A stretch of DNA of 64,000 nt from Acephala macrosclerotiorum (lineage: Eukaryota; Ascomycota; Leotiomycetes; Helotiales; Mollisiaceae). The DNA lies in NCBI GenBank assembly GCA_014904845.1, contig MU119334.1, positions 62,001-126,000 of the forward strand. Reading direction: 5' to 3'. Below the pieces are notes generated by a model that saw only the letters and a list, made by a program, of their open reading frames with translations, had not been told where the DNA came from and ran no database searches. A program made the position numbers and the translations under genes. Of this stretch, positions 46,312 through 55,627 are shown piece after piece (position 1 is the first letter of the stretch; every line of letters begins with the position of its first letter).

Positions 46312-47713
46312 ATGTCTTCAAAGAACAGCTCCTGTGCTTTCTGCTCCATTGCTAAACGCCGAGTAAGTTCTGGTGCCCTAAATCCTAATCCTGCTGACGA
46401 GGAGGATAGTGTCATGGTATCCGAACGTCGAACACTCGCTGTGATGAATGTACCGTTGGTAGGAGAAAGAGAGCTCTAACGCGAATAGAGCGTGTACCAT
46501 TCCCTCGTGAAGGTAAAATCATTCCTGTTTTTCTCCGCTTTTTGGACTTGGCGCTTATATGCGAATAGCTTTGCAATACTGCCTTCGCGACGCCTCGGTA
46601 TCGATCCAAAATCCAAATGTCGAATCTTATACATGGCAAACTTCTGTCGAGACATCACAAGGGCCTCGACCGGTTATGACACTCAAATGCGATGGAATTC
46701 TTGGCACATCTGATGCTGTACCATTCTTGGATAGCCAAGTTCTTTCCGAGTTCAATGAAAGCTTGGAAGCTAAGCATAGGAACTCAGAATCAATTTCCTG
46801 TGCAAAGCTTGTCAGTGGTCACGAATTCTGCATCGTCTCTACCCCCCGCTGTGCTATGATCGATGGTGTCGAGATTCTGAATCTTCAAGAACATCGCAAC
46901 CTGGAAAGAAGTTTCATCTGCATGCATTTCCTAGGCTTGGAACACGCTGTGGACGTTGTGATGCATGCGCTCCAGCTGGACAACGCTGAAACCGAAACCG
47001 AAGCCGCCAATAACTATGCTGCCGCGGTCCTCATCTGCCATAACGTCCAATTCCTATGCAAAATTCTTCGCGGGTTTCTTCGCAATCTGGTAAGCTCCCT
47101 AATGCTACGACAAACATCAGCCATCTGACGAACATAGCTTCCCGTCGAGCTTACGAAAGCCCTTATCACCTGGGCCGAATCCCTCAAGAAGGAACTAAAA
47201 TATTACTTTCAAGATGGATGTGGAAGGTTCCTTAGTTGGCAAGATCCAATTGAAGGTTCCATGAAGCAATTCAGGAAGCACCGCACCGGGAAAGACCCTC
47301 AAATGACAATCGACCTGCAGCAAAACATGCGATTCTCAGAATATAATGTTGACTGGCCTTCCGTGCCACCGGGATCTTTCTTCAACGAGTCGGGAGCATG
47401 TCTGGCCGCAACTGCTTCTATATCTCCTAGAGCGTCACTTCCAATGACGGACGCTGACCACGACGAATCTCCGCAAGACCACGCCTTCGAAGATCTTCTC
47501 GTGCTATGGCTCTATCCGCTGGACCAATACCAACAACAGTCTCCTGCTTTCGGCGATGACTCTATCGAGCAGATGCCAATGTGCGTGCCTTTAGACGCGA
47601 CAACCGATTCGAATCTCGAATCCAGCGCCGATTCGGCACATCAGAACCCGGGATGCCTCTTCTCCAACAGTTGGGAGAATGACCCGGAGTTTTCATTTAC
47701 GACGCAGCTCTAA
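46312..47713 (+). CDS. Family X protein 1, variant zinc-cluster protein (module 1)
   Basis: Exons 46312-46362, 46410-46512, 46569-47089 and 47138-47713 (phases 0, 1, 0) give 416 residues. The N-terminus is CAFCSIAKRRCHGIRTSNTR followed by CDEC: C-x2-C-x6-C-x9-C-x2-C, the Zn2Cys6 spacing without a sixth Cys. Basic residues lie between Cys 2 and 3 and after Cys 5 (GRRKR). The first intron falls just before the third Cys. The rest is mostly helical, with an EAANNYAAAVLICHNVQFL segment, LPVELTKALITWAESL after the last intron and a QMTIDLQQN motif, then an acidic Ser/Gln tail. All these points recur in proteins X2 and, less clearly, X3. No named domain is recognised in the body. A DNA-binding regulator is a reasonable guess from the N-terminus; this is inference. 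Confidence 0.8.
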
Positions 47714-48459
47714 ACTGAGCTCAACGTTCGCTCATCGCGTGATAGTATCTTCACGATGCTGCCATATCGATAGGCTACCTCCTTGACTGATGATTCTTAT
47801 CATAAGTCAACCACACTCGTTCTTGGGATGGTTGCTGGAATTTGGGTAATGACATCAAACCTCATGGCTATGGGGGATAATATATAGAGAATTCAACATT
47901 CCACCAATTTCGAAGTTGCGTATATTTCTGTTGACTTTGTGACCGGCTTACTGGAAGAACTTGGTCCATCGGACCATCGTTCCGACAGGATGCGAGAGAA
48001 CCCTTATGTGGTATGAGAGATATGAAGACGTGCTTGAACGGGAATCGAATACAAGCAGCGAGTTTACCCTTGTCAAGGCTGTTCACCAACAATTGAGGCT
48101 GGGCTGTGAGTGGAGAGTGGTCACATGGACGATACTTTGTCAAGGTTTGAACGTATTTCATTTGCAAACATATGCAGCCAACAGGCTTGACATCACAAGT
48201 CCTGGAATTGCTTCCTCGAATAGCTGTTTTGATACGAAAGTCTATGAACTAGTTGCCTTGACCGTAGGTAACGACTAGGTCTCTATGATCACTACAGAAA
48301 ACAGTAGACTCTACTTATAGTTTATGGACAATGCCAAAGTTGACCACGCAGATATTCTTCTCCAGAGTTTGGCAGCTTAGCTGTCGCCTGGTCCTACGCC
48401 GGCTTGCGCGTTTCGCTCAGTTTAGAGCACGTAAATGATCAAGAATCCGAGTAGCCCCA
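47714..48459. other. Region between modules 1 and 2
   Basis: About 750 bp. Its left part resembles the 3' flank of family X gene 2: the string CATATCGATAG and a later ATCAAA...CATGG...GG stretch occur after both stops. It marks the extent of the segmental duplication. No gene was seen. Confidence 0.45.
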
Positions 48460-49740
48460 TCACCTGTGTCTTCTCTTCCAACCGGAACCTGCAATTGCAA
48501 GAACATAGTCATCCTGGAGTCTCACATGATCCTCGTCTGGAATTCGCCCAACCTTCAGAACTTTGACGTTGTGTTCCACAGTATAGACCTTGCCAAAGTT
48601 TAGACGAGACATAGGATCAATGAACTCTGACGGGTTCTCGACAATGACCGGGTATGGAATTTTCGTTAGGTTCTCTGTGGGAAATGAGGGAGCCTTACTG
48701 TCGCTAGAGTAGACAGCAGCATGGTTTTCGGGTCTGACTCCACTCTTAAGAGTACCTTGTCCGTTGTAGGTGAATAGCGCTAGGCAGATAGAGCATTCCC
48801 TCATCTCTCTCACGACGACAAAGGTTCGCATTTTTGTGAAGATATTTCCGCCGAATCGTGAAGGTTCTATATTTGAGACTTCAGCCGCTGAAGTTTCTCC
48901 AGCGGGTTCAGACCACAACGTCTTGAAGACGCGTCCGAGCTTGAAAAATCGTCTGGGTTTGTTGATGACTTCGAAAGTCAAATCTTCTGTGTCCTGACGA
49001 GTGTTGAATTGGGACCTTTTGGAAGATGATTCCGAGAACCCCATGCCGGCGAAGGATGACTGAAGATCTGCTTCAGGGTCCTCATACTCAGCATACTCAG
49101 ATGGATTATAGTTCGTCGACGTAGATGAATTGGTATATCGTTCGGATTGTTTGGAGGTCGATGCGCTTGTATGCCTAGAGAAGTAGTTCGGAGTCGATGT
49201 GCTTGCACGCCTAGAGGAGTGGTTCGTAGTCGATGTGCTTGCACGCCTAGAGGAGTGGTTCGGAGTCGATGTGCTTGCACGCCTAGAGGAGTGGTTCGGA
49301 GTCGATGTGCTTGCACACCTAGAGGAGTGGTTCGGAGTTGATGTGCCTGCACGCCTAGAAGAGTAGTTCGTGGCCGTATAAGATGGAGTATAAGTGGCTG
49401 CAATAACATTAGGACTTCGCTAGGAATTGGCCAGGATCAATATACCTTCGTCTTCCGCTTCATGTGCTGGTTCATCATATTCTTCCTTCTCCGAAACATG
49501 AGGTATTTGGCCCTCTTCCCAATTCAATGCATCATCATTTTCTGCTGGGCGACCAGGTTGGGTATAGTCCCCCTCCCGTTCATTGTACGGATCTTCTTCA
49601 ACAAGATCTTCTCGACACTGGTATTCGACCTCTCCCGAAGGTTTGTACCGGCTTCTCCATTCGCGTTGAACATTGTCAACCGAATTAGACCAAAACCAGG
49701 GACCCCAGGGCATCGAAGGATCTGCTTGTCTGCCTGACAT
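48460..49740 (-). CDS. DUF6590 protein 2, one DUF6590 domain (module 2)
   Basis: Exons 49446-49740 and 48460-49397 (48-nt intron, phase 1) give 410 residues. The start MSGRQADPSMPW...RYKPSGEVEYQ matches MSGKRPD...RYGPTGEVEYS of protein 1. A 12-residue repeat (STSTPNHSSRRA) then occurs six times. The single domain reads FFKLGRVFKTLWSEPAGE, MRTFVVVREMRECSICLALFTYNGQG, GVRPENHAAVY and MSRLNFGKVYTVEHNVKVLKVG. It stops at SGWKRRHR, where protein 1 continues into a second domain, so this copy either lost domain 2 or never gained it. Divergent from family X gene 2 with 468 bp between starts. Confidence 0.87.
49157..49372 (-). repeat. 36-bp coding minisatellite, six copies
   Basis: The plus-strand unit GTCGATGTGCTTGCACGCCT plus AGAGGAGTGGTTCGGA repeats six times, with the middle copies almost identical. 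It encodes the 12-residue Ser/Thr/Arg repeat of DUF6590 protein 2. Near identity implies recent expansion, so copy number may vary between strains. Confidence 0.93.
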
Positions 49741-50208
49741 TTTTCAACTCGTTTCGACTTTGATGAGCAGAATCCAGCGATGTAAGTCGCAGGATGCTAG
49801 CCCACGGTCGGCTCAACATGTTAGCATTGGTGATGTTGTACCAGCACAGGCTGCAAGGAGGTCTCCGGGTACATGGTACATGTTCACGAAGTTGTGCCGG
49901 TTTGACCATGGTGAACAAGGCTGTGCCCTGGTTATGTATTAGGCTCGCAGCCCAACGCTAGGACCAACATAGAATATACGAATCACGTGTGTTGTATAAC
50001 ACCCCTCCAATTGTAGGCAGACACCTAACATTGCAACGTGCCGGTTGGAATCGACACCTCTCACTGGCGACTTGAGATGTGTTTAGACCGCACATCAGAA
50101 TATCTGTGTAGACCGCATCATGGCTACCGAGTACTAAGACAGCCATTTCCCTGCCACCTGGAGCAGTTCCAGGAACAATTACATTACTCGGTGTAAAAGC
50201 TCCATGCC
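49741..50208. promoter_or_regulatory. Bidirectional promoter of module 2
   Basis: This 468 bp separates starts at 49740 and 50209. It contains GCAGCCCAACGCTA at 49947-49960 and TCACGTG at 49983-49989, the same pair and order as in module 1. The DUF6590-proximal half aligns by eye with module 1 (ATCCAGC.ATG.AAG.CGCA...TAGCCC and ACCAGCACA). Confidence 0.65.
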
Positions 50209-51716
50209 ATGGCTCTCGCTATGACTCCGAAGAGAATCAAGTCCCTGACAACGCCCAGGAAACATGCTAGTACGGCACGAGGCGTGCTCACTAGGAACAG
50301 CGCTTGTGCAGTTTGTTGGGCTGGCAATCATGAGGTAAGCTCTAGCATAGGCATCACTCCCTCTATCAGAGACAATACAGTACTGATGATTCAAATCATT
50401 AGTGCAGACGAATGAAAAGCAGAGGAGGCATATGTCGAATGTGCGTCCCTAGTCGGATGGACGAAAACGCGTTTCACCAACCTGATGTATCGGCTGTGCC
50501 ATTCCCTCGAGAAGGTAAGCCCGCTGCTCTCTGCCTCCTCTCGACATGGCACTGACACTTGGCAAGACATGCAACACTACCTCCACCAAGCCTCTCTGTC
50601 CCTCGAAATCCAAGACCTCGAATTTAATACCTGGAGCATATCTCTCGAGACTCAAAACGGACCCAAACTGGCCATGAACCTAGTGAGCCATGGCATATTG
50701 GACGCGAATGATGCCGATCAGGTAGCATCTTTGGAGGGCTTGATTCTTTCCAGCTTCACAACAGACTTAAAAGCCAAGAAGGGCAACTCAAGTCTGATCT
50801 CTAACGCAATACTTGCTGCCGGTCATGTACATTGTCTCCTATCCGAAATGTCCTACTCTCAGCGAGTACGCACGATGATGAAAGGTCGTGAGATTTCAAA
50901 GCGGGATGAGCCAAGCACAGTAGAAATAGTCTTCAAGTGCATGGTATTCCTGCATTTGGGGGACATCATTGGAGCTGTCGCGGCCGGGATACCATTGGAC
51001 AACATGGCCGAGGACGAAGATGAAGGCTTGCACAGCTATGTTGCTGCAGTACTCCTTCTTCATGAGGTCAACTGCATCCATACAACCCTTCGAGATGGAG
51101 GTCTGAGCAGTTTGCTGGTAAGTTTCTGTCTAGAAACATCTTACTACGAGTGCCAATAGACTAACAGTTGTAGCTGCCGCCCGAGCTTGGCGAAAAACTG
51201 CGGGACTGGTCCAAGTCTCTCGAGAAGGGACTCGCACCTATGGTCCGAAGTGGATGTGACATATTCCCGAACTGGCAGGGCGCCCTGAATAAATCCAAGA
51301 AGCGATTCAAGAACCATCACCGCCGCGAGAGAGCTCAAATGACAATAGATCTGCAACAAAATATACACCCATCAGTTCCTTTCGACGAGATGGGCGAAAA
51401 TTCCGCAGCATCAGCCTCTCGACTTTCTGAAACACCGCCGTCAGAGCCTCCTGTTGACGATATCGGACCTTTGCAGAATACAAGCTTGGAAGATTTCAAT
51501 GCCTCCGACAAAGCTTGGTCGGAAGTACCCAACCAAATCTCGCAGCAATCTATGGCTATAAATAATATTGCTGCTGGACAGATTGTCCCTGGCTTTTTCG
51601 ATAGCGTGGATTTTGATCCACCCTTCGATTACAATGCCAATCCATACCTGGACCCGGAATATGAACACGTCGACTCCTACAACTGGATGAGCGGCCCGGG
51701 TTTTTCATCTACGTAG
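50209..51716 (+). CDS. Family X protein 2, variant zinc-cluster protein (module 2)
   Basis: Exons 50209-50334, 50403-50514, 50567-51117 and 51174-51716 (phases 0, 1, 0, as in X1) give 443 residues. The N-terminus has CAVCWAGNHE joined to CRRMKSRGGICRMC, again C-x2-C-x6-C-x9-C-x2-C with no sixth Cys. The second exon of both X1 and X2 ends VPFPRE. The body aligns with X1 throughout: TWSISLETQNGPKLAMNL, DEGLHSYVAAVLLLHEVNCIHTTLR, LPPELGEKLRDWSKSLEKGL, NWQGALNKSKKRFKNHHR and AQMTIDLQQN. It ends in an acidic, Pro/Asp-rich tail. The N-terminus is longer than X1 by a basic leader (TPKRIKSLTTPRKH); an internal ATG at 50221 is possible. Function unknown; see the module findings. Confidence 0.8.
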
Positions 51717-52651
51717 CTCTAAACTGGGCTCACCTACGTTTCGTGTTGTCGATGTCAACTTGACATTGTCATATCGATAGACTATTTTCATTTTTTTATT
51801 GGTCAACGTTGCTAGAGACTCGGGATGATGATGACTGGACAGAATGTGTATTGGAGATTGGGGAAGGCATCAAATTTTCATGGGTAGAGGGTAGATATTA
51901 TGCGGAATTTAACGATCTTACAAACTCCCGTGTTTTGAGTAGCCACTGGTCATGAATGGTAAAATGAAATGTAGCAACCTCCGGAGCAGCATTCTCAATC
52001 TCACAGCTTCGCCTGGAAATTCTCGGCCCACTTTGATTGAGAAGGGAGACCAATTGGCCGAGATCATGAAGCAGTACTACTTGTGGTATCTCAGTCTAGC
52101 TAAGCCTCCTCGTTTGTCCTCTCAAAGCCGGGAGATTGAAAGCGCTGCTCTGGTGTGGGTCAATCGTGGCGCTTCATGCAGGGTGATTTGATATTTGGGT
52201 TAGGATTGTCAAACGGAGAATGCACTGGTTTTGGGTGAAGCGAGCGCGAGAAGAGACTGGCGCTCTTGGGGGTTGGAACGGTACTGTGCAGCAATATCAA
52301 GTATTCACTGATTGCAGGGAAAAGTGAACGTGTGAATAGAGTACTATCGCTTATATTTCCAACTTTGAACGAAGATTGTTTGGCCCTCTCTTGCCTATTT
52401 TGCGTCGAAATACAGGATGTAATGAAGGCGGTAATAATCGTAAAAAGGTAAAACTTTGAAGGAAAGGCAGTCATGATTGAAGTGCTTGTGCGCGCAAAAA
52501 GGAAACCCAGATCAAGTCGACCCCTCATGAAAACCCAAGAGCAGAGATCGGAAAAAAATCAACATGACCCCAAATTTTGTGAACAAGGAAATGCAAACTT
52601 TTAACACGATTGAATATATTCAGGTGGGCACCGGTCACCCAATTTATCCGG
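51717..52651. other. Flank of module 2 with one small secreted-protein candidate
   Basis: The left part resembles the 3' flank of family X gene 1. The right part contains the small ORF listed separately. Nothing else was recognised. Confidence 0.4.
52160..52474 (-). CDS. Candidate small secreted protein, 104 aa
   Basis: The ATG at 52474 opens a good signal-peptide-like start (MTAFPSKFYLFTIITAFITS, then CIS). A short Ser/Pro/Leu-rich body without introns follows, ending CMKRHD. It has only two Cys. There is no homologue I recognise and no second line of evidence, so this may be a chance ORF. Confidence 0.25.
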   Translation of the reverse strand: MTAFPSKFYLFTIITAFITSCISTQNRQERAKQSSFKVGNISDSTLFTRSLFPAISEYLILLHSTVPTPKSASLFSRSLHPKPVHSPFDNPNPNIKSPCMKRHD

Positions 52652-52790
52652 CTAACGTACGAAAGCTAAGTCGGAGAATAGATCAAGATCCATCTCCTTA
52701 GCGATCTCTTAGGTAGTTATTTCTTCAAGCAGAGGAAGCATGAGACGTGAGTGGGCATCTTATCTTCTGCAGCAAGGGCATCTATTGACA
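52652..52790 (-). pseudogene. Family X 3'-end relic (fourth copy)
   Basis: The minus strand reads EDKMPTHVSCFL and later, after a frame change, EMDLDLFSDLAFVR stop. This matches EEDLIPAHVSYLALL and VMDLDLFPGLALIR stop at the end of family X protein 3. The DNA downstream of the stop is also similar (GGTGGGCACCGGTCACCC versus GGTCGGCATCGGTGGCCC on the plus strand). Upstream sequence does not continue the gene. It is a truncated, frameshifted duplicate. Confidence 0.75.
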
Positions 52791-53460
52791 TTGACAGCCC
52801 AAAGACTGGTAGTAACAGGGCCGAAAAAACTCGTACAAGCGATAGATTGGTGCTGAAACTTGAACAAAATTCATGGCACGTAAGATCTTACAAGAGTAGC
52901 AAAGACGCTGACAAAACCTCGAAGCACGATTGCGTACAATTGCGTCCGGGTAAGAAAGCAGGATTAAGCTAGGCACAATCCAGGATACTGATATGCTTAG
53001 CAGAGTGAGATAATGTTGATTTAGATACAATCAATAGAGGTGCGAAGAAAGGTTTTCAATGCCGATGAGAATGAGAATGGAATAGTGGAATTGAATGTTG
53101 ATTGTGAAGGCGCATACGATGTCGTGCATTAAGAGTTGCAATATAACGCAAAAGGGTATAAGGAGTACTAAGATATTGCTTGTGTTTCCAATCTTTTAAT
53201 GAGGACTGTCCAACCCTTTACTGTCGATATTATCTCGAACCAGACACCCATAGTGAAGTCGTATAAACGCAGAAGAAAACTAAGACCAATTATCGAACCG
53301 AGGACATTCTGTGCGCAAAAATAAAATCCAAAGTATGATGACATGTTGAGTAGGGCCACCCAACTCGAAAACCTAAGACTAATCATCGGAGCAAAGCTAG
53401 CCATAAACAAAAGAAACAGGAAATCCAAGCTGGTCGGCATCGGTGGCCCGATCCGTCCAG
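52791..53460. other. Spacer between X relic and family X gene 3
   Basis: About 670 bp, somewhat AT-rich. It contains a hydrophobic 90-codon minus-strand ORF (53168-53440) with no support beyond being open. The right end is the duplicated 3' flank of family X gene 3. Confidence 0.4.
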
Positions 53461-54836
53461 TTAACGTATCAACGCTAAGCCAGGGAAAAGATCAAGATCC
53501 ATCACAGAGGTTTCTGCCCCGGTGCTTTCAAAATCTAGCAGAGCGAGGTATGAAACGTGAGCTGGTATCAGATCCTCCTCATCAAGGGTATCATCTGATG
53601 GCCAAAGGACTTTTATGGTTGGAGATATTGGCGGTGAGGTCAAGCAAACCTCGCCATCTCCGAAGGGTGTATATATCGGCGCAGTTGGCTGCGAAGTTGG
53701 CATGCTGTATTTGATTTGGTGAAGTGTGAGCTTCAGTTGGAAAGTATCGAAACGACGCCGGGCGTTTCTTAGGGCACTTAGAGCTGAATCCCAGTTGACC
53801 TGGATGCCGCAGCCATGACGAAGCCGTTGTTGTAGCTCTGCATCGATGTTGGCAAACCATTCGACCAAAGTTCCTCCTGGACCTTTCCAGGCGGGAGGAA
53901 TCTAGAGACTGTCAACGGCCACACGCAGGTTGTCCAGGCTCAATTATAGACTTACTCGAGCATGCAAAGAGAGAGGGCCGTTACGAAGATTTTTCATGAA
54001 ATAGTCCACTTCGCGGCGAAGGACAAATGCAGCGGCATAGGATGCTCGAGTGTACTCAGGAAACTCGTTTTCTGGATCCTCGAACCGGATTGTGGCAAGC
54101 GTTCTCTCCAGGAGTTCCCTAAGTCTACTAAGGACAAGGAACCGAAAATGAATATGGAGATTGTAATGGGTGAATTGATTGGGGATAGGGTTGTTGTCTC
54201 TAGTCGTGTGAATTTCCTCTATATCTTGACTCGATGAGCACAGGAAATGGATATATCCACCAGCAAGGATTGCGTCTTCAATCGCAACTGTGTATGGACC
54301 TCTGCCCTGCAAGGTCAGGGTGAATTTTTGCTGAACCAATCCGTCAAGCCATAATACTAGCTTTGTATTCAGGGTATTGAACGGTGCATCGATATCGTGT
54401 GCGTAGGCTTCGGATGTCTCGCCAGCAGAATTTGTAATCTGCAGGGTCAAGGCATTTCGTTCTTGACTTCCAATATCGATATCAAGGGTGGGAAGGGAAT
54501 TGAGGGTATGCATGGATGTGGGAACGAAGTCCCTTAGGATTGTTTGGAACAATTCTGCATGGGCAGCTGGGGAGTGTTAGGGAGTAGGACAACCACCAGA
54601 CGCGCCGGGAGATATACCTGCTTCGTAAAAGAGCTCTGCGTTATGGATGGAGCCGTCTTGTAACATGCCCTGCCGAATATAGGGTCTACAATTTCGACAT
54701 TGCAGATTGTTAGCATCGCGGATACACTATAAGCTTTTATCAGAAAGGTTAACATTTGGGAAACTGATAATCTTACCCTGTGCCTTTGATCCGAGCACAA
54801 TGGACAGGCATGCAATCTAGAGAGCACTTCTGCCAT
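53461..54836 (-). CDS. Family X protein 3, variant zinc-cluster protein (module 3)
   Basis: Exons 54777-54836, 54618-54726, 53956-54566 and 53461-53901 (phases 0, 1, 0; introns 50, 51 and 54 nt) give 406 residues. The N-terminus is CPLCSDQRHR joined to CIRDANNLQCRNC, i.e. C-x2-C-x6-C-x8-C-x2-C, with the intron again exactly before the third Cys and no sixth Cys. Exon 2 ends LFYEA, where X1 and X2 have PFPRE. The body is diverged but keeps a TRASYAAAFVLRREVDYFMKNLR segment, a post-intron IPPAWKGPGGTLVEWFANID, then NWDSALSALRNARRRFD. It lacks the MTIDLQQN motif. It is head-to-head with the C2H2-DUF6590 gene, 791 bp between starts. This copy is clearly older than the X1/X2 split. Confidence 0.78.
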
Positions 54837-55627
54837 TATGATAGACTCTCCGATAAATTTCATCAACAGCGTACTGCCGAGCTAGTTCTGCTGCTCTCCT
54901 TATATACCTCCGTACTGTGCCCTCCAAATTAGGATATCACGTTAAAGGATAGAGTTAATGCTCATGTTGGCAGTATCTTGCTGGCGATTGAGCAACGATT
55001 CCGCCATGTTAGCCTCGCGGAGAGCAGATGAGAAGTTCCAGAGTGCGGTCACCCTCTCCAAGACGAATGTCAAAGTTACGTGGCAGGACGGCGTTGCTCT
55101 CAAAGAAATGGCTGCGGCCGCATTATTATAGGCTCGGTAAATCCCAAGGCTTGAACGCCAGCCGCTCACTTCGGAAGGTGAGGAACCGGTGAATGGGCTT
55201 GCTCTTTGTGAAAAGCCTAGCTGGCTGAAGTTGGGCAATTCAACCTCATGTATGACCCGAAAATGGTGCCCAACAAAGAGGGGCCATATTATAGGATTAG
55301 ACTCCAAGAAAGTTTGGCGAAAGGCTGTTCAAATAAGAGCAACAGCGGCGCCTAGCAGCTTAAATTTCACGACGTAACTTTCGTGAAATGTTTGTCTCAC
55401 GACATGCAATTAAGAAACATTAAAGGTTAAAGACTTGAATGTGTGCACAATGAAGTTGTCATCCCAACACGTAGTCGGTCTTGTCGGGCACCAAAATAAA
55501 TGGAGTTTTGCCGCCCCACCATCACGTGAAACCAAAAGCAAAAGAGGCGCGGTCAAAAAAGCACCTGCCCAGTCCCGCCATTTCTACGCTCTGACACAAC
55601 GAGCCTGCCACTATTTCAAAATGCAAA
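54837..55627. promoter_or_regulatory. Bidirectional promoter of module 3
   Basis: This 791 bp separates starts at 54836 and 55628. TCACGTGA lies at 55522-55529, about 100 bp before the DUF6590 ATG. The longer string shared by modules 1 and 2 (GCAGCCCAACGCTA) was not found here. Confidence 0.5.

Noticed and set aside
49147..49341. Plus-strand ORF with repeated CACTPRGVVRSR
   Set aside because: It is the antisense of the 36-bp minisatellite in DUF6590 gene 2, which has a full gene model on the minus strand.
49157..49372. Regularly spaced repeats considered as a CRISPR-like array
   Set aside because: Units are head-to-tail without spacers, lie in a eukaryotic coding exon and encode a 12-residue repeat.
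53168..53440. Hydrophobic 90-codon ORF upstream of the X relic
   Set aside because: Leu/Phe-rich translation of AT-rich DNA commonly gives such ORFs; no homology or splice evidence.
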